Below are positions 7,148 through 15,519 of a stretch of DNA of 15,520 nucleotides, one piece after another (within the stretch, counting starts at the first letter, position 1; each line of letters starts with the position of its first letter). The notes beneath the pieces were generated by a model that saw only the letters and a list, made by a program, of their open reading frames with translations, did not search any database and had not been told where the DNA came from. Both the position numbers and the translations under genes were made by a program. This DNA comes from JAVVRI01 sp036654795 (lineage in GTDB: Bacteria; Bacteroidota; Bacteroidia; Bacteroidales; Tannerellaceae), in contig JAVVRI010000074.1 in assembly GCA_036654795.1 (NCBI GenBank), positions 1 through 15,520 of the forward strand, read 5' to 3'.

Positions 7148-7210
7148 AAGGCGAAGCGACGACAAGCTTCCAATGAATGCTTATCCTGCCATCGCCTTTT
7201 TCGTTTTTAG
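7148..7210 (+). promoter_or_regulatory. Terminator-like hairpin in the pckA 5' leader
   Basis: AAGGCGA at 7148-7154 pairs with TCGCCTT at 7192-7198. The right arm runs into TTTTT (7197-7201) and, after CG, a second TTTTT. Inside the loop, GAAGC at 7153-7157 can pair with GCTTC at 7166-7170, overlapping the outer left arm by two bases, so the two stems compete in part. The layout resembles an attenuator or a structured mRNA 5' end starting within about 10 nt of the predicted transcription start. No known riboswitch was recognised. Confidence 0.45.
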
Positions 7211-7256
7211 AAGAGAGAGAAGTTATATAAAGTCAATCATTTAAATTATTTACAAG

Positions 7257-8864
7257 ATGGCTAATTTAGATTTAAGCAAGTACGGTATTGTAGGCGCAAC
7301 GGAAGTTCTGCATAACCCGTCTTATGATGTATTGTTCGCTGAAGAAACAAAACCCGGTTTGGAAGGTTTTGAAAAAGGTCAAGTAACTGAACTTGGTGCT
7401 GTAAACGTAATGACCGGTATCTATACAGGTCGTTCTCCTAAAGATAAATTCTTTGTTGCAAACGAAGCTTCTAACGATTCTGTATGGTGGACTTCAGACG
7501 AATACAAAAACGACAACAAGCCTTGCACAGAAGCAGCTTGGGCAGACTTGAAGGCTAAAGCCGTAAAACAATTGTCTGGCAAACGTTTGTTTGTTATTGA
7601 TACATTCTGCGGTGCCAATGCAGCTACTCGCTTGAAAGTACGTTTCATCATGGAAGTAGCTTGGCAGGCTCATTTCGTAATGAACATGTTCATCCGCCCT
7701 ACAGCTGAGGAATTGGCTGAATACGGCGAACCGGACTTCGTATCGTTCAACGCTTCAAAAGCAAAAGTAGAAAACTTCAAAGAACTGGGTTTGAACTCAG
7801 AAACAGCTACTGTTTTCAACTTGAAAGCTAACGAGCAAGTAATCTTGAACACTTGGTACGGCGGCGAAATGAAAAAAGGTATGTTCTCTATCATGAACTA
7901 CTTGAACCCGTTGCGTGGTATTGCTTCTATGCACTGCTCTGCTAACACAGACATGGCTGGTACAAGCTCTGCTATCTTCTTCGGTTTGTCTGGTACAGGT
8001 AAGACTACATTGTCTACCGACCCGAAACGTCAGCTGATTGGTGACGACGAGCACGGATGGGATGACGAAGGTGTGTTCAACTATGAAGGTGGTTGCTACG
8101 CAAAGGTTATCAACTTGGATAAGGACAGCGAGCCGGACATCTACAACGCTATCCGTCGCGACGCATTGCTTGAAAACGTAACAGTTGCTGCTGACGGTAC
8201 AATTGATTTCGCTGATAAGAGCGTTACTGAAAACACACGTGTTTCTTATCCTATCTATCATATCGAAAACATCGTTAAACCGGTGTCTAAAGGTCCTCAC
8301 GCTAAACAAGTTATTTTCTTGTCTGCTGATGCCTTCGGTGTATTGCCTCCAGTATCTATTTTGACACCTGCACAGGCTCAATACTACTTCTTATCAGGAT
8401 TTACTGCTAAGTTGGCCGGTACGGAACGTGGTATCACGGAACCGACGCCTACATTCTCTGCTTGTTTCGGTGCTGCTTTCTTGAGCTTGCATCCTACAAA
8501 ATATGCTGAGGAATTGGTAAAGAAGATGGAAAAGACAGGTGCTAAGGCATACTTGGTGAACACAGGTTGGAATGGTACTGGCAAACGTATCTCTATCCGC
8601 GACACACGTGGTATTATTGATGCTATCCTCGACGGTTCTATCGACAAGGCTCCTACAAAGACAATGCCGTTCTTCGACTTCGTTGTTCCGACAGCTCTTC
8701 CGGGTGTAGATCCTAATATCCTTGATCCTCGTGACACCTATGCTGACGCAGCACAGTGGACAGAAAAAGCAAAAGATCTGGCAGCTCGTTTCACTAAGAA
8801 CTTCTCCAAGTTCACAGGTAACGAAGCAGGCAAGGCTTTAGTAGTTGCTGGCCCTAAATTGTAA
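7257..8864 (+). CDS. pckA: Phosphoenolpyruvate carboxykinase (ATP)
   Basis: This 535-residue cytoplasmic enzyme interconverts oxaloacetate plus ATP with phosphoenolpyruvate, CO2 and ADP. In gut Bacteroidetes it is known to run largely towards oxaloacetate, fixing CO2 and gaining ATP on the way to succinate and propionate. Motifs seen are TGIYTGRSPKDKFFV (substrate-side arginine and lysine), the P-loop GLSGTGKTTLSTD from residue 243, the metal-binding IGDDEHGWDDEG from 261 (aspartates 263 and 264), and TENTRVSYPIYHIEN. The length fits the ATP-dependent family (about 540), not the GTP type. Codon use is strongly biased (GGT, AAC, GAA, CGT), unlike the glycosyltransferase genes, which fits high expression. 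It is a single-gene unit, with its own promoter and leader and a terminator 65 nt after the stop. Confidence 0.98.
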   Translation: MANLDLSKYGIVGATEVLHNPSYDVLFAEETKPGLEGFEKGQVTELGAVNVMTGIYTGRSPKDKFFVANEASNDSVWWTSDEYKNDNKPCTEAAWADLKAKAVKQLSGKRLFVIDTFCGANAATRLKVRFIMEVAWQAHFVMNMFIRPTAEELAEYGEPDFVSFNASKAKVENFKELGLNSETATVFNLKANEQVILNTWYGGEMKKGMFSIMNYLNPLRGIASMHCSANTDMAGTSSAIFFGLSGTGKTTLSTDPKRQLIGDDEHGWDDEGVFNYEGGCYAKVINLDKDSEPDIYNAIRRDALLENVTVAADGTIDFADKSVTENTRVSYPIYHIENIVKPVSKGPHAKQVIFLSADAFGVLPPVSILTPAQAQYYFLSGFTAKLAGTERGITEPTPTFSACFGAAFLSLHPTKYAEELVKKMEKTGAKAYLVNTGWNGTGKRISIRDTRGIIDAILDGSIDKAPTKTMPFFDFVVPTALPGVDPNILDPRDTYADAAQWTEKAKDLAARFTKNFSKFTGNEAGKALVVAGPKL

Positions 8865-8928
8865 TTAAAACAAAACGAATACAGAGCCTGCAGCAAGTCC
8901 ATGCCAAGGTGATTGTATGAGTCGATAT

Positions 8929-8961
8929 AAAAGGGTGTTCCCAAAAGGGACACCCTTTTTT
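8929..8961 (+). terminator. Rho-independent terminator of pckA
   Basis: AAAAGGGTGTTCCC pairs with GGGACACCCTTTT around a four-A loop, with one bulged T, and ends in six T at 8956-8961. It is also A-rich on the left, so it could work in either direction. Confidence 0.88.
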
Positions 8962-9056
8962 AGCTTTAAAGACGGCTTATATGGGCGGTTTTCATCTTTT
9001 TTTTAATGTATGAACGCTTTTTGATGTATTAATTAAGCTAAATTGAAATATATTAG

Positions 9057-9064
9057 TAACTTTA
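9057..9064 (+). promoter_or_regulatory. Possible -7 element for the TlpA-like/yifB operon
   Basis: TAACTTTA differs from TAnnTTTG only at the last base and would give a leader of about 37 nt before the ATG at 9107. No well-spaced TTTG -33 element is visible, so this is a weak call. The preceding stretch (8962-9056) shows nothing else. Confidence 0.3.
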
Positions 9065-9106
9065 CCGCAAACTATACCTCTTCTAACAGGGAGTCTAGAA
9101 AACTGA

Positions 9107-10225
9107 ATGAAAAAGTTATTACTGATACTTGGATTTGTGCTGTCGCTGTCAGCATGTGGCACCGATGCGACCTACCGGATAGAGGGTAAAATCTCTAATC
9201 TGGGAGAACAAACACTTTATGCCGTATTTGAAAGTGAAAATGGAAAACTGGTTGATACTGTTACGTGTGAAAAGCCCGGCCAGTTTCTTATAGACCAAAC
9301 GCAAGAAGGTTTTCACAGCGTTACCCTCTTTTTTGAAAACAAACAACAATGGCTGACCGCCTATCTTGAGCCCAATGAGAAGGTGACAATTACTGGAGAT
9401 ATTCTTTATCCGACATTAATCCAAGTGAAAGGCGGACGGATCAACGATAAGCTTTCCGCAATGCGAAAGGAGATAGCTCCTTTGCTGAAAGAACAAGCCG
9501 ACCTGATCAATCTCTTGAATAAAAACATGCTGAATAAGAAGGAAAGCAGTAGCGCTGTTACGGACGAAATGGACATTAGCTCCCGTCTGAGCAACGTAAA
9601 CCACCAGATCAGTGAGCAGGCTCATAACTATGTACAGGCAAATCCGGAAGAATTGGCGTCAGTTGTGCTGATTGAGCATTACTTTGCCAATACTGACGAT
9701 ACGCGCCGGATGGACGAACTGCTGGCTGTGCTGAGCCCTAAGTTGAAAGATAATTATTTGGTAAAGAATTTGAAAGAGTACAGTGCAAAAGCCAAACGTA
9801 CTGCTTTAGGGGCTGAGGCTCCTGGCTTTACGGTGACGAATGTGTATGGCTCGTCTATTAGTTTGGATTCTTTTCCTCAGAAATATGTATTACTTACCTT
9901 CACGGCTCCATGGTGCGATATGTGCCAGACGGAAAACCTCTATCTGGATGATATTGTCGCTAAGTTTCCGAAAGATAAGTTGGATATATTGGTAATCAGT
10001 CTGGATGATAACCAGAAGGAGGTACGTTCTTTGCTTTTGAAGGACTCCATCCGATGGAATCTGGTAACCGATTCTGCCGGTCAGGCAGCCATGATGCTCA
10101 ACTTATATAATGTAAGCGCACTTCCCCGTTGCTTCCTGATTGATGAAGAAGGCAAGATTTTGCTGAAAACCGAGAATGGAATGGAGATTAAAAAAGCTCT
10201 GGAGACGTTGATGGATAAAGATTAA
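9107..10225 (+). CDS. TlpA-like thiol-disulfide lipoprotein with N-terminal DUF4369-like domain
   Basis: This 372-residue predicted lipoprotein has a lipobox: MKKLLLILGFVLSLSAC, with the acylated cysteine at residue 17. After it come a beta-rich region of about 100 residues of the DUF4369 type (YRIEGKISNLGEQTLYAVFE) and a helical linker (about 120-225). The C-terminal thioredoxin-like domain starts at GAEAPGFTVTNVYG. Its active site is WCDMC (cysteines 270 and 273), and LPRCFLIDEEG carries the expected cis-proline. Such TlpA/ResA relatives act in the Bacteroidetes periplasm as disulfide reductases or oxidoreductases, often with unknown partners. The extra cysteine directly after the cis-Pro-Arg is a small oddity. 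yifB starts 5 nt after the stop, so the two are very likely co-transcribed, though no functional link is obvious. Confidence 0.9.
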   Translation: MKKLLLILGFVLSLSACGTDATYRIEGKISNLGEQTLYAVFESENGKLVDTVTCEKPGQFLIDQTQEGFHSVTLFFENKQQWLTAYLEPNEKVTITGDILYPTLIQVKGGRINDKLSAMRKEIAPLLKEQADLINLLNKNMLNKKESSSAVTDEMDISSRLSNVNHQISEQAHNYVQANPEELASVVLIEHYFANTDDTRRMDELLAVLSPKLKDNYLVKNLKEYSAKAKRTALGAEAPGFTVTNVYGSSISLDSFPQKYVLLTFTAPWCDMCQTENLYLDDIVAKFPKDKLDILVISLDDNQKEVRSLLLKDSIRWNLVTDSAGQAAMMLNLYNVSALPRCFLIDEEGKILLKTENGMEIKKALETLMDKD

Positions 10226-10230
10226 ACTCT

Positions 10231-11769
10231 ATGTTAGTAAAGTCGTATGCGGCTGCTGTGCAGGGTATCTCTGCTACTGTGGTTACCATTGAGGTAAATT
10301 GCACGAAAGGTATTCAATTTTTTCTGGTAGGCCTTCCTGATGTGGCTGTGCGCGAGAGTCATGAACGCATTATTTCTGCCCTTCAGGTCAGTGGTTACCA
10401 GTTTCCCCGTAATCGGATTGTCGTCAATATGGCTCCGGCAGATATACGCAAGGAGGGTTCTGCCTACGACCTCCCTTTGGCGATAGGTATTCTTGCAGCC
10501 GCTGAGCAGTTGGACGCGTCTAGCTTGGAAGGTTGTCTGCTGATGGGCGAATTGTCGCTCGATGGCAGTTTGCAACCAATAAAAGGTGTGCTCCCCATTG
10601 CTATTAAAGCCCGTGAAGAGGGCTTTAAACGTTTTATCCTGCCTGAGCAGAATGCGCGCGAAGCGGCTGTTGTAAACAATCTGGAGGTGTATGGCGTAAA
10701 GAATATCAAGGAAGTGATCGAGTTTATGAACGGCAAACAGACCTTACAGCCAACCACGGTGGACACCCGTCAGGAGTTTTACGCCCGTCAACAACAGTTC
10801 GACTGTGACTTTTCAGATGTGCGTGGACAGGAAAACGTAAAGCGAGCCCTCGAAGTGGCGGCTGCCGGCGGACATAACCTGATAATGGTTGGCCCTCCGG
10901 GTAGTGGCAAGTCCATGCTGGCAAAGCGCTTGCCTTCCATTCTTCCCCCCTTTACCCTACATGAATCGTTGGAGACAACCAAAATACATTCCGTAGCCGG
11001 AAAGATCGCCGGCGAAACGTCATTAATGGCGCAACGCCCTTTCCGTTCGCCTCATCATACCATCTCGAATGTAGCGATGGTAGGAGGGGGCGCCTTTCCT
11101 CAGCCTGGCGAAATTAGTTTGGCGCATAACGGTGTCCTTTTCCTGGACGAGCTGCCGGAGTTTAACCGCAGTGTGCTGGAAGTGATGCGCCAACCGTTGG
11201 AAGATAGGAAGATTACCGTTTCGCGTGCACGCTTCTCGGTGGAATATCCTGCCAGCTTTATGCTTGTAGCCTCTATGAACCCCTGTCCCTGTGGATACTA
11301 TAACCATCCCGACCGTCCTTGCCTATGTCCCCCGGGCGCGGTGCAAAAGTATATGAACCGCATCTCCGGTCCTCTGTTAGATCGGATTGACATACAAATT
11401 GAGATCGTACCCGTTCCTTTCGAGAAAATCTCCGAGCAACGCCCCTCTGAACCTAGTTTAGCGGTACGTGAGCGGGTGATGAAGGCGCGTGCTATTCAGG
11501 AAGCACGCTTCGAAGCCTACGAAGGCGTCTATTGCAACGCGCAGATGAGCTCGAAGCTACTTCATCAGTTTGCCGTACCGGATGCTGCCGGACTGGATAA
11601 GTTGAAACAAGCAATGGTACGGTTAAATCTCTCCGCTCGTGCGTACGATCGCATTCTAAAGGTGTCGCGCACCATTGCCGACTTAGACGATTCGCCGAAC
11701 ATCGAAGCCCGTCATTTGGCCGAAGCCATCAATTACAGGAACCTCGACCGTGAGGGATGGGGTAGTTGA
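10231..11769 (+). CDS. yifB: YifB/ComM-family Mg-chelatase-like AAA+ ATPase
   Basis: This 512-residue cytoplasmic protein belongs to the ComM/YifB family. In naturally competent bacteria ComM is a hexameric helicase that drives branch migration during integration of incoming DNA; the role in Bacteroidales is not established. The N-terminal domain (about 1-180, Lon-protease-like fold) opens with VKSYAAAVQGISATVVTIEV. The AAA+ module has Walker A GPPGSGKS (221-228) and Walker B VLFLDE (302-307), followed by the arginine-rich region. A cysteine cluster CPCGYYNHPDRPCLCPPG (352-369, cysteines 352, 354, 364, 366) is the family's metal-binding-like insert. The C-terminal Mg-chelatase-type helical domain ends the protein. 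Length is normal (about 500-510). No hairpin terminator follows the stop directly; the next one is at 11966-11999. Confidence 0.95.
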   Translation: MLVKSYAAAVQGISATVVTIEVNCTKGIQFFLVGLPDVAVRESHERIISALQVSGYQFPRNRIVVNMAPADIRKEGSAYDLPLAIGILAAAEQLDASSLEGCLLMGELSLDGSLQPIKGVLPIAIKAREEGFKRFILPEQNAREAAVVNNLEVYGVKNIKEVIEFMNGKQTLQPTTVDTRQEFYARQQQFDCDFSDVRGQENVKRALEVAAAGGHNLIMVGPPGSGKSMLAKRLPSILPPFTLHESLETTKIHSVAGKIAGETSLMAQRPFRSPHHTISNVAMVGGGAFPQPGEISLAHNGVLFLDELPEFNRSVLEVMRQPLEDRKITVSRARFSVEYPASFMLVASMNPCPCGYYNHPDRPCLCPPGAVQKYMNRISGPLLDRIDIQIEIVPVPFEKISEQRPSEPSLAVRERVMKARAIQEARFEAYEGVYCNAQMSSKLLHQFAVPDAAGLDKLKQAMVRLNLSARAYDRILKVSRTIADLDDSPNIEARHLAEAINYRNLDREGWGS

Positions 11770-11804
11770 TCATTAAAAAAAGAGAAAGATTATCTGTCCT
11801 ATCG

Positions 11805-11835
11805 TTTGTCCGTTTAAATAAAAGCTTTATCTTTG
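11805..11835 (+). promoter_or_regulatory. Full Bacteroidetes promoter ahead of the carB leader
   Basis: TTTG at 11805-11808 and TATCTTTG at 11828-11835 are separated by 19 bp, matching both consensus elements (-33 TTTG, -7 TAnnTTTG) and a usual spacing. It is the best promoter in the window. Transcription would start at about 11842. No second -7 match is seen between the terminator at 11999 and the carB start, so carB expression probably depends on read-through from here. Confidence 0.75.
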
Positions 11836-11859
11836 CCAAAATTTTGAAGAAGAGTTTCT

Positions 11860-11964
11860 ATGATTAGCAGTGTACATCAAGATAATCCGCATAATCTTTC
11901 CGGTTACATATCGGACAATGAATCTCTTTCTTTTACTTTTCAGAAATATAATTTGGTTATATAG
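11860..11964 (+). CDS. 34-residue ORF, candidate carB leader peptide
   Basis: The ORF starts at ATG 11860 about 18 nt after the predicted transcription start, behind a purine-rich GAAGAAGAG (11846-11854). Its TAG stop (11962-11964) is one base before the left arm of a strong terminator. The peptide has no arginine codon, so it does not look like an amino-acid-sensing arginine leader; it holds six serines and four asparagines. Codons 22-27 cover a 19-nt tract with 18 pyrimidines (11923-11941). That arrangement recalls the Escherichia coli pyrBI leader, where polymerase pausing in a U-rich tract depends on UTP and decides whether a translating ribosome blocks the terminator. Translation is unproven; it could also be a non-coding stretch of a small RNA. 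Confidence 0.45.
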   Translation: MISSVHQDNPHNLSGYISDNESLSFTFQKYNLVI

Positions 11965-11965
11965 G

Positions 11966-11999
11966 ATGCGTTAGTTACTTTTACTAACGCATTTTTTTT
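11966..11999 (+). terminator. Terminator/attenuator upstream of carB
   Basis: ATGCGTTAGT (11966-11975) pairs perfectly with ACTAACGCAT (11983-11992) around a 7-nt loop, TACTTTT, and the stem runs into eight T (11992-11999). It lies between a promoter about 130 bp upstream and the carB start 87 bp downstream. Either it ends a short transcript or it acts as an attenuator for carB. It would also stop any transcript coming from yifB. Confidence 0.85.
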
Positions 12000-12086
12000 G
12001 TGCCCGGACGAATGGTAAAGGACGAGCTAAAGAGAAGGAATATAGAAGTAAATACATATTTAATAAACAAAAACAACCCAATTACT

Positions 12087-15000
12087 ATGTTGAAAATTGG
12101 AATCAAAAAGGTGATTGTTCTGGGCTCTGGTGCCCTGAAGATCGGACAAGCCGGAGAATTTGACTACTCCGGGTCGCAAGCTTTAAAAGCGCTGAAGGAA
12201 GAAGGTATCAGCACTGTATTGCTCAATCCGAACATTGCAACTATTCAAACATCGGAAGGTGTGGCAGATAAAGTATATTTCCTGCCGATCACACCGTATT
12301 TTGTTGAAGAAGTAATCAAAAAAGAACAACCGGACGGAATCCTGCTGGCTTTTGGTGGGCAGACGGCTCTAAACTGTGGTGCTGAACTCTACACCAGTGG
12401 TACGTTAGCTAAATACGGTGTAAAGGTACTGGGTACTTCGGTAGAAGCAATCATGTACACCGAAGACCGTGACCTGTTTGTAAAGAAACTGAACGAAATA
12501 GAGGTGAAGACCCCGACCAGCCAGGCTGTAGAGACGATGGAGGATGCTGTCGCAGCCGCCTATCGTATAGGGTTCCCCGTTATGGTACGTTCCGCTTATG
12601 CACTTGGTGGTATGGGTAGTGGTATCTGCCCCGATGAAGCTGCTTTGCGCACACTTGCCGAAAGCTCTTTTGCCTACTCTACTCAGATTTTGGTAGAAGA
12701 ATCGTTGAAGGGTTGGAAGGAAATTGAATTCGAAGTCATACGCGACAAGAACGATCATTGCTTCACCGTGGTAAGCATGGAGAACGTTGACCCGCTGGGC
12801 GTACATACTGGCGAAAGTATCGTCGTGGCTCCTACCTGCTCATTGACCGACAAGGAGCTGGATCTGCTGAAAGAACTTTCTACCAAAACGATTCGTCACC
12901 TCGGCATCGTAGGTGAATGTAACATCCAATACGCATTCAATTCCGAAACGTTCGACTATCGCGTGATCGAAGTGAACGCCCGCTTGAGCCGCTCTTCTGC
13001 CTTGGCATCCAAAGCAAGTGGCTATCCTCTCGCTTTCGTAGCCGCTAAGTTGGCATTGGGTTACGGTTTGGACGAAATCGGCGAAATGGGAACTCCTTAT
13101 TCTGCCTATAAAGCACCGGAAGTAGACTATATGATCGTGAAGATCCCGCGTTGGGACTTGACGAAGTTTGTAGGCGTCAGCCGCCAGATCGGTTCCAGCA
13201 TGAAGTCGGTTGGCGAAATCATGTCAATCGGTCAGAGCTTCGAAGAGATCATGCAAAAGGGTTTGCGTATGATTGGTCAAGGCATGCACGGTTTTGTGGG
13301 TAACTACGATGTTACGTTTGAAAACCTAGATGACGAGTTAGCCAATCCGACCGACCTGCGCATTTTCGCCATTGCGCAAGCATTGGAAAAGGGATATACC
13401 GTAGAGCGCATCTACGAGTTAAGCAAAATCACCCGCTGGTTCTTGGAGAAACTGAAGAACATCGTAGACTTCAGCAAACAGCTGGCTACTTATCAGAAGA
13501 TCGAAGGAATACCGGCCGACGTGATGAAAGAGGCCAAACGTCTCGGCTTCTCCGACTTCCAGATTGCTCGCTTCACGGAGCATTCCAAAGGAAATATGGA
13601 GACGGAAAACATTCGCGTGCGCAATCTGCGTAAGAAGATGGGTATTTTGCCAAGCGTTAAGCGCATCAACACCATCGCTTCCGAACATCCCGAACTGACC
13701 AATTACCTATACATGACTTACGATGGCAGCGAGCATGCCATTCCTTATTATAAGAACGACAAGAGCGTCGTGATCCTCGGATCGGGTGCTTACCGCATCG
13801 GTTCGTCTGTGGAGTTCGACTGGTGTTCGGTTAATGCCGCCCAAACGGCACGTAAGCTGGGCTTTAAGTCGATCATGATCAACTATAACCCCGAAACCGT
13901 ATCGACAGACTATGATATGTGCGACCGTCTTTACTTCGATGAACTCTCTTTGGAGCGCGTGTTGGACGTGATCGACCTCGAAATGCCAAAGGGCGTGATG
14001 GTATCCGTCGGAGGACAAATACCAAACAACCTCGCCATGAAGTTGCATCGCCAGAATGTGCCCATCCTTGGTACGTCCCCTCTTTCCATTGACCGTGCCG
14101 AGAATCGTCATAAGTTCTCTGCTATGCTCGACACACTGGGCATCGACCAACCTCGTTGGGCTGAGCTGACCAGTATGGATGAGATTGATGCCTTTATTGC
14201 AAAAGTAGGCTTCCCCATACTGATCCGTCCGTCCTACGTACTATCGGGTGCCGCAATGAACGTATGCCATAGCAAGGAGCAGATGATCGAGTTCCTTGAT
14301 CTTGCTGCCAAGATATCCAAAGAATACCCGGTTGTTGTGTCGGAATTCTTGCAAGGAGCGAAAGAAATAGAGTTTGATGCTGTTGCCAAGAATGGTGAAG
14401 TGGTGGAGTATGCTATCTCTGAGCATGTTGAGTTTGCCGGTGTACACTCCGGTGATGCTACGCTGGTATTTCCCGCACAAAAGATCTATTTTGAAACCGC
14501 CCGTCGCATCAAGAAGGTGAGTAAGATGATTGCTAAAGAGCTAAACATCAGTGGTCCGTTCAATATCCAGTATCTGGCTAAGAACAACGATGTGAAGGTA
14601 ATCGAATGTAACCTGCGTGCTTCGCGTAGCTTCCCCTTCGTCTCGAAGGTGTTGAAACGTAACTTCATCGACACGGCCGCCCGCATCATGTTGGACGCTC
14701 CTTATACGCAACCGGACAAGAGTGCCTTCGACATCGACTGGATTGGTGTGAAAGCCTCTCAGTTCTCCTTTGCCCGTCTGCACAAAGCTGACCCGGTACT
14801 GGGCGTGGATATGAGCTCTACAGGCGAAGTCGGTTGTATTGGTGATGACTTCGACGAAGCTTTGCTTTCTGCCATGATTGCTGTAGGCAACGTGATTCCG
14901 AAGCAAACCGTCATGGTCTCTTCCGGTGGTGCTAAAAGTAAGGTAGACCTGCTGGATCCTTGCCACATGTTGGATGAAAAGGGTTATACCTTATACGCTA

Positions 15001-15305
15001 CCGCCGGAACCGCTAAGTTCCTGCAAGATAACGGCGTTCGTGTAATTCCCGTATGCTGGCCGGACGAAGAGGGCGATTTGAACATCATGGATATGTTCAG
15101 CAAGCACGCTTTCGACTTGGTAGTAAACATCCCCAAGGATCATAGCAAGCGCGAGCTGACCAACGGATATAAGATCCGTCGTGCCGCCATCGACCATAAC
15201 GTGCCGTTAATTACGAACGCCCGTCTGGCAAGCGCCTTCATCAGTGCTTTCTGCAACATGAAGGTAGCCGACATCCAGATCAAGAACTGGCAGGAATATA
15301 AATAA
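12087..15305 (+). CDS. carB: Carbamoyl-phosphate synthase large subunit, eukaryotic CAD/CPS1-like
   Basis: This 1072-residue enzyme makes carbamoyl phosphate from bicarbonate, ammonia and two ATP, for pyrimidine and arginine synthesis. It has two homologous ATP-grasp halves. The first opens with VLGSGALKIGQAGEFDYSGS (12-30), the second with VVILGSGAYRIGSSVEFD from about 561. A C-terminal MGS-like allosteric domain follows from about 935 (VNIPKDHSKRELTNGYKIRR). Phrases such as GQAGEFDYSGSQALKALKEE, NPNIATIQTSEG, SLKGWKEIEFEVIRD and EVNARLSRSSALASKASGYP match from memory the animal CAD/CPS1 enzymes better than E. coli CarB. The frame is open from a GTG at 12000, but that codon abuts the terminator T run. 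The ATG at 12087, behind an A-rich leader, fits the family. carA is not in this window. Confidence 0.95.
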   Translation: MLKIGIKKVIVLGSGALKIGQAGEFDYSGSQALKALKEEGISTVLLNPNIATIQTSEGVADKVYFLPITPYFVEEVIKKEQPDGILLAFGGQTALNCGAELYTSGTLAKYGVKVLGTSVEAIMYTEDRDLFVKKLNEIEVKTPTSQAVETMEDAVAAAYRIGFPVMVRSAYALGGMGSGICPDEAALRTLAESSFAYSTQILVEESLKGWKEIEFEVIRDKNDHCFTVVSMENVDPLGVHTGESIVVAPTCSLTDKELDLLKELSTKTIRHLGIVGECNIQYAFNSETFDYRVIEVNARLSRSSALASKASGYPLAFVAAKLALGYGLDEIGEMGTPYSAYKAPEVDYMIVKIPRWDLTKFVGVSRQIGSSMKSVGEIMSIGQSFEEIMQKGLRMIGQGMHGFVGNYDVTFENLDDELANPTDLRIFAIAQALEKGYTVERIYELSKITRWFLEKLKNIVDFSKQLATYQKIEGIPADVMKEAKRLGFSDFQIARFTEHSKGNMETENIRVRNLRKKMGILPSVKRINTIASEHPELTNYLYMTYDGSEHAIPYYKNDKSVVILGSGAYRIGSSVEFDWCSVNAAQTARKLGFKSIMINYNPETVSTDYDMCDRLYFDELSLERVLDVIDLEMPKGVMVSVGGQIPNNLAMKLHRQNVPILGTSPLSIDRAENRHKFSAMLDTLGIDQPRWAELTSMDEIDAFIAKVGFPILIRPSYVLSGAAMNVCHSKEQMIEFLDLAAKISKEYPVVVSEFLQGAKEIEFDAVAKNGEVVEYAISEHVEFAGVHSGDATLVFPAQKIYFETARRIKKVSKMIAKELNISGPFNIQYLAKNNDVKVIECNLRASRSFPFVSKVLKRNFIDTAARIMLDAPYTQPDKSAFDIDWIGVKASQFSFARLHKADPVLGVDMSSTGEVGCIGDDFDEALLSAMIAVGNVIPKQTVMVSSGGAKSKVDLLDPCHMLDEKGYTLYATAGTAKFLQDNGVRVIPVCWPDEEGDLNIMDMFSKHAFDLVVNIPKDHSKRELTNGYKIRRAAIDHNVPLITNARLASAFISAFCNMKVADIQIKNWQEYK

Positions 15306-15325
15306 CAAACCAACCTCATCGAGGC

Positions 15326-15365
15326 AAAAAGAGCAATCGGACATCGTTCCGGTTGCTCTTTTTTT
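15326..15365 (+). terminator. Rho-independent terminator of carB, probably bidirectional
   Basis: GAGCAATCGGA (15331-15341) pairs with TCCGGTTGCTC (15348-15358), with one G-U, around a 6-nt loop. Five A precede it and seven T follow it, so it can end transcripts from both sides. It is 25 nt past the carB stop. Confidence 0.88.
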
Positions 15366-15474
15366 CGATTGTAGCATGATGTAGCTATCGTTTAAACCCC
15401 GTTTGGTTAACCTTACCGAGTACTACAATGGGGTCAGCCGATTTTCCCGGTGGATGAGCATCGGTATTGTCAGT

Positions 15475-15519
15475 TTATTCAATTGCGGATTTTAGAATTA
15501 TTATTCCACGTTTCACACC
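15475..15519 (-). CDS. Possible C-terminal end of a convergent gene (partial)
   Basis: On the minus strand one frame is open from the window edge to a stop at 15475-15477 and ends GVKRGIIILKSAIE. It is too short to identify. The bidirectional look of the carB terminator would suit a gene arriving from this side, but nothing else supports it. The stretch between 15366 and 15474 shows no other feature. Confidence 0.2.
   Translation of the reverse strand, partial: GVKRGIIILKSAIE

Larger units (their letters stand above)
6594..7256. other. Divergent ahcY/pckA intergenic region (663 bp)
   Basis: No convincing protein-coding or tRNA gene was found here. From left to right it holds the ahcY promoter and palindrome (6623-6661), the 22-bp repeat array (6810-6897), two small inverted repeats, then the pckA promoter and structured leader (from 7127). 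The inverted repeats are GTAGC/GCTAC around the palindrome ACAGCTGT at 6973-6992, and ATTGCAA/TTGCAAT at 7017-7023 and 7032-7038. The rest is AT-rich and unremarkable. Confidence 0.6.

Noticed and set aside
12000..12086. 29-residue N-terminal extension of CarB from GTG 12000
   Set aside because: The GTG abuts the terminator T run with no ribosome site; the CPSase domain starts a few residues after ATG 12087.
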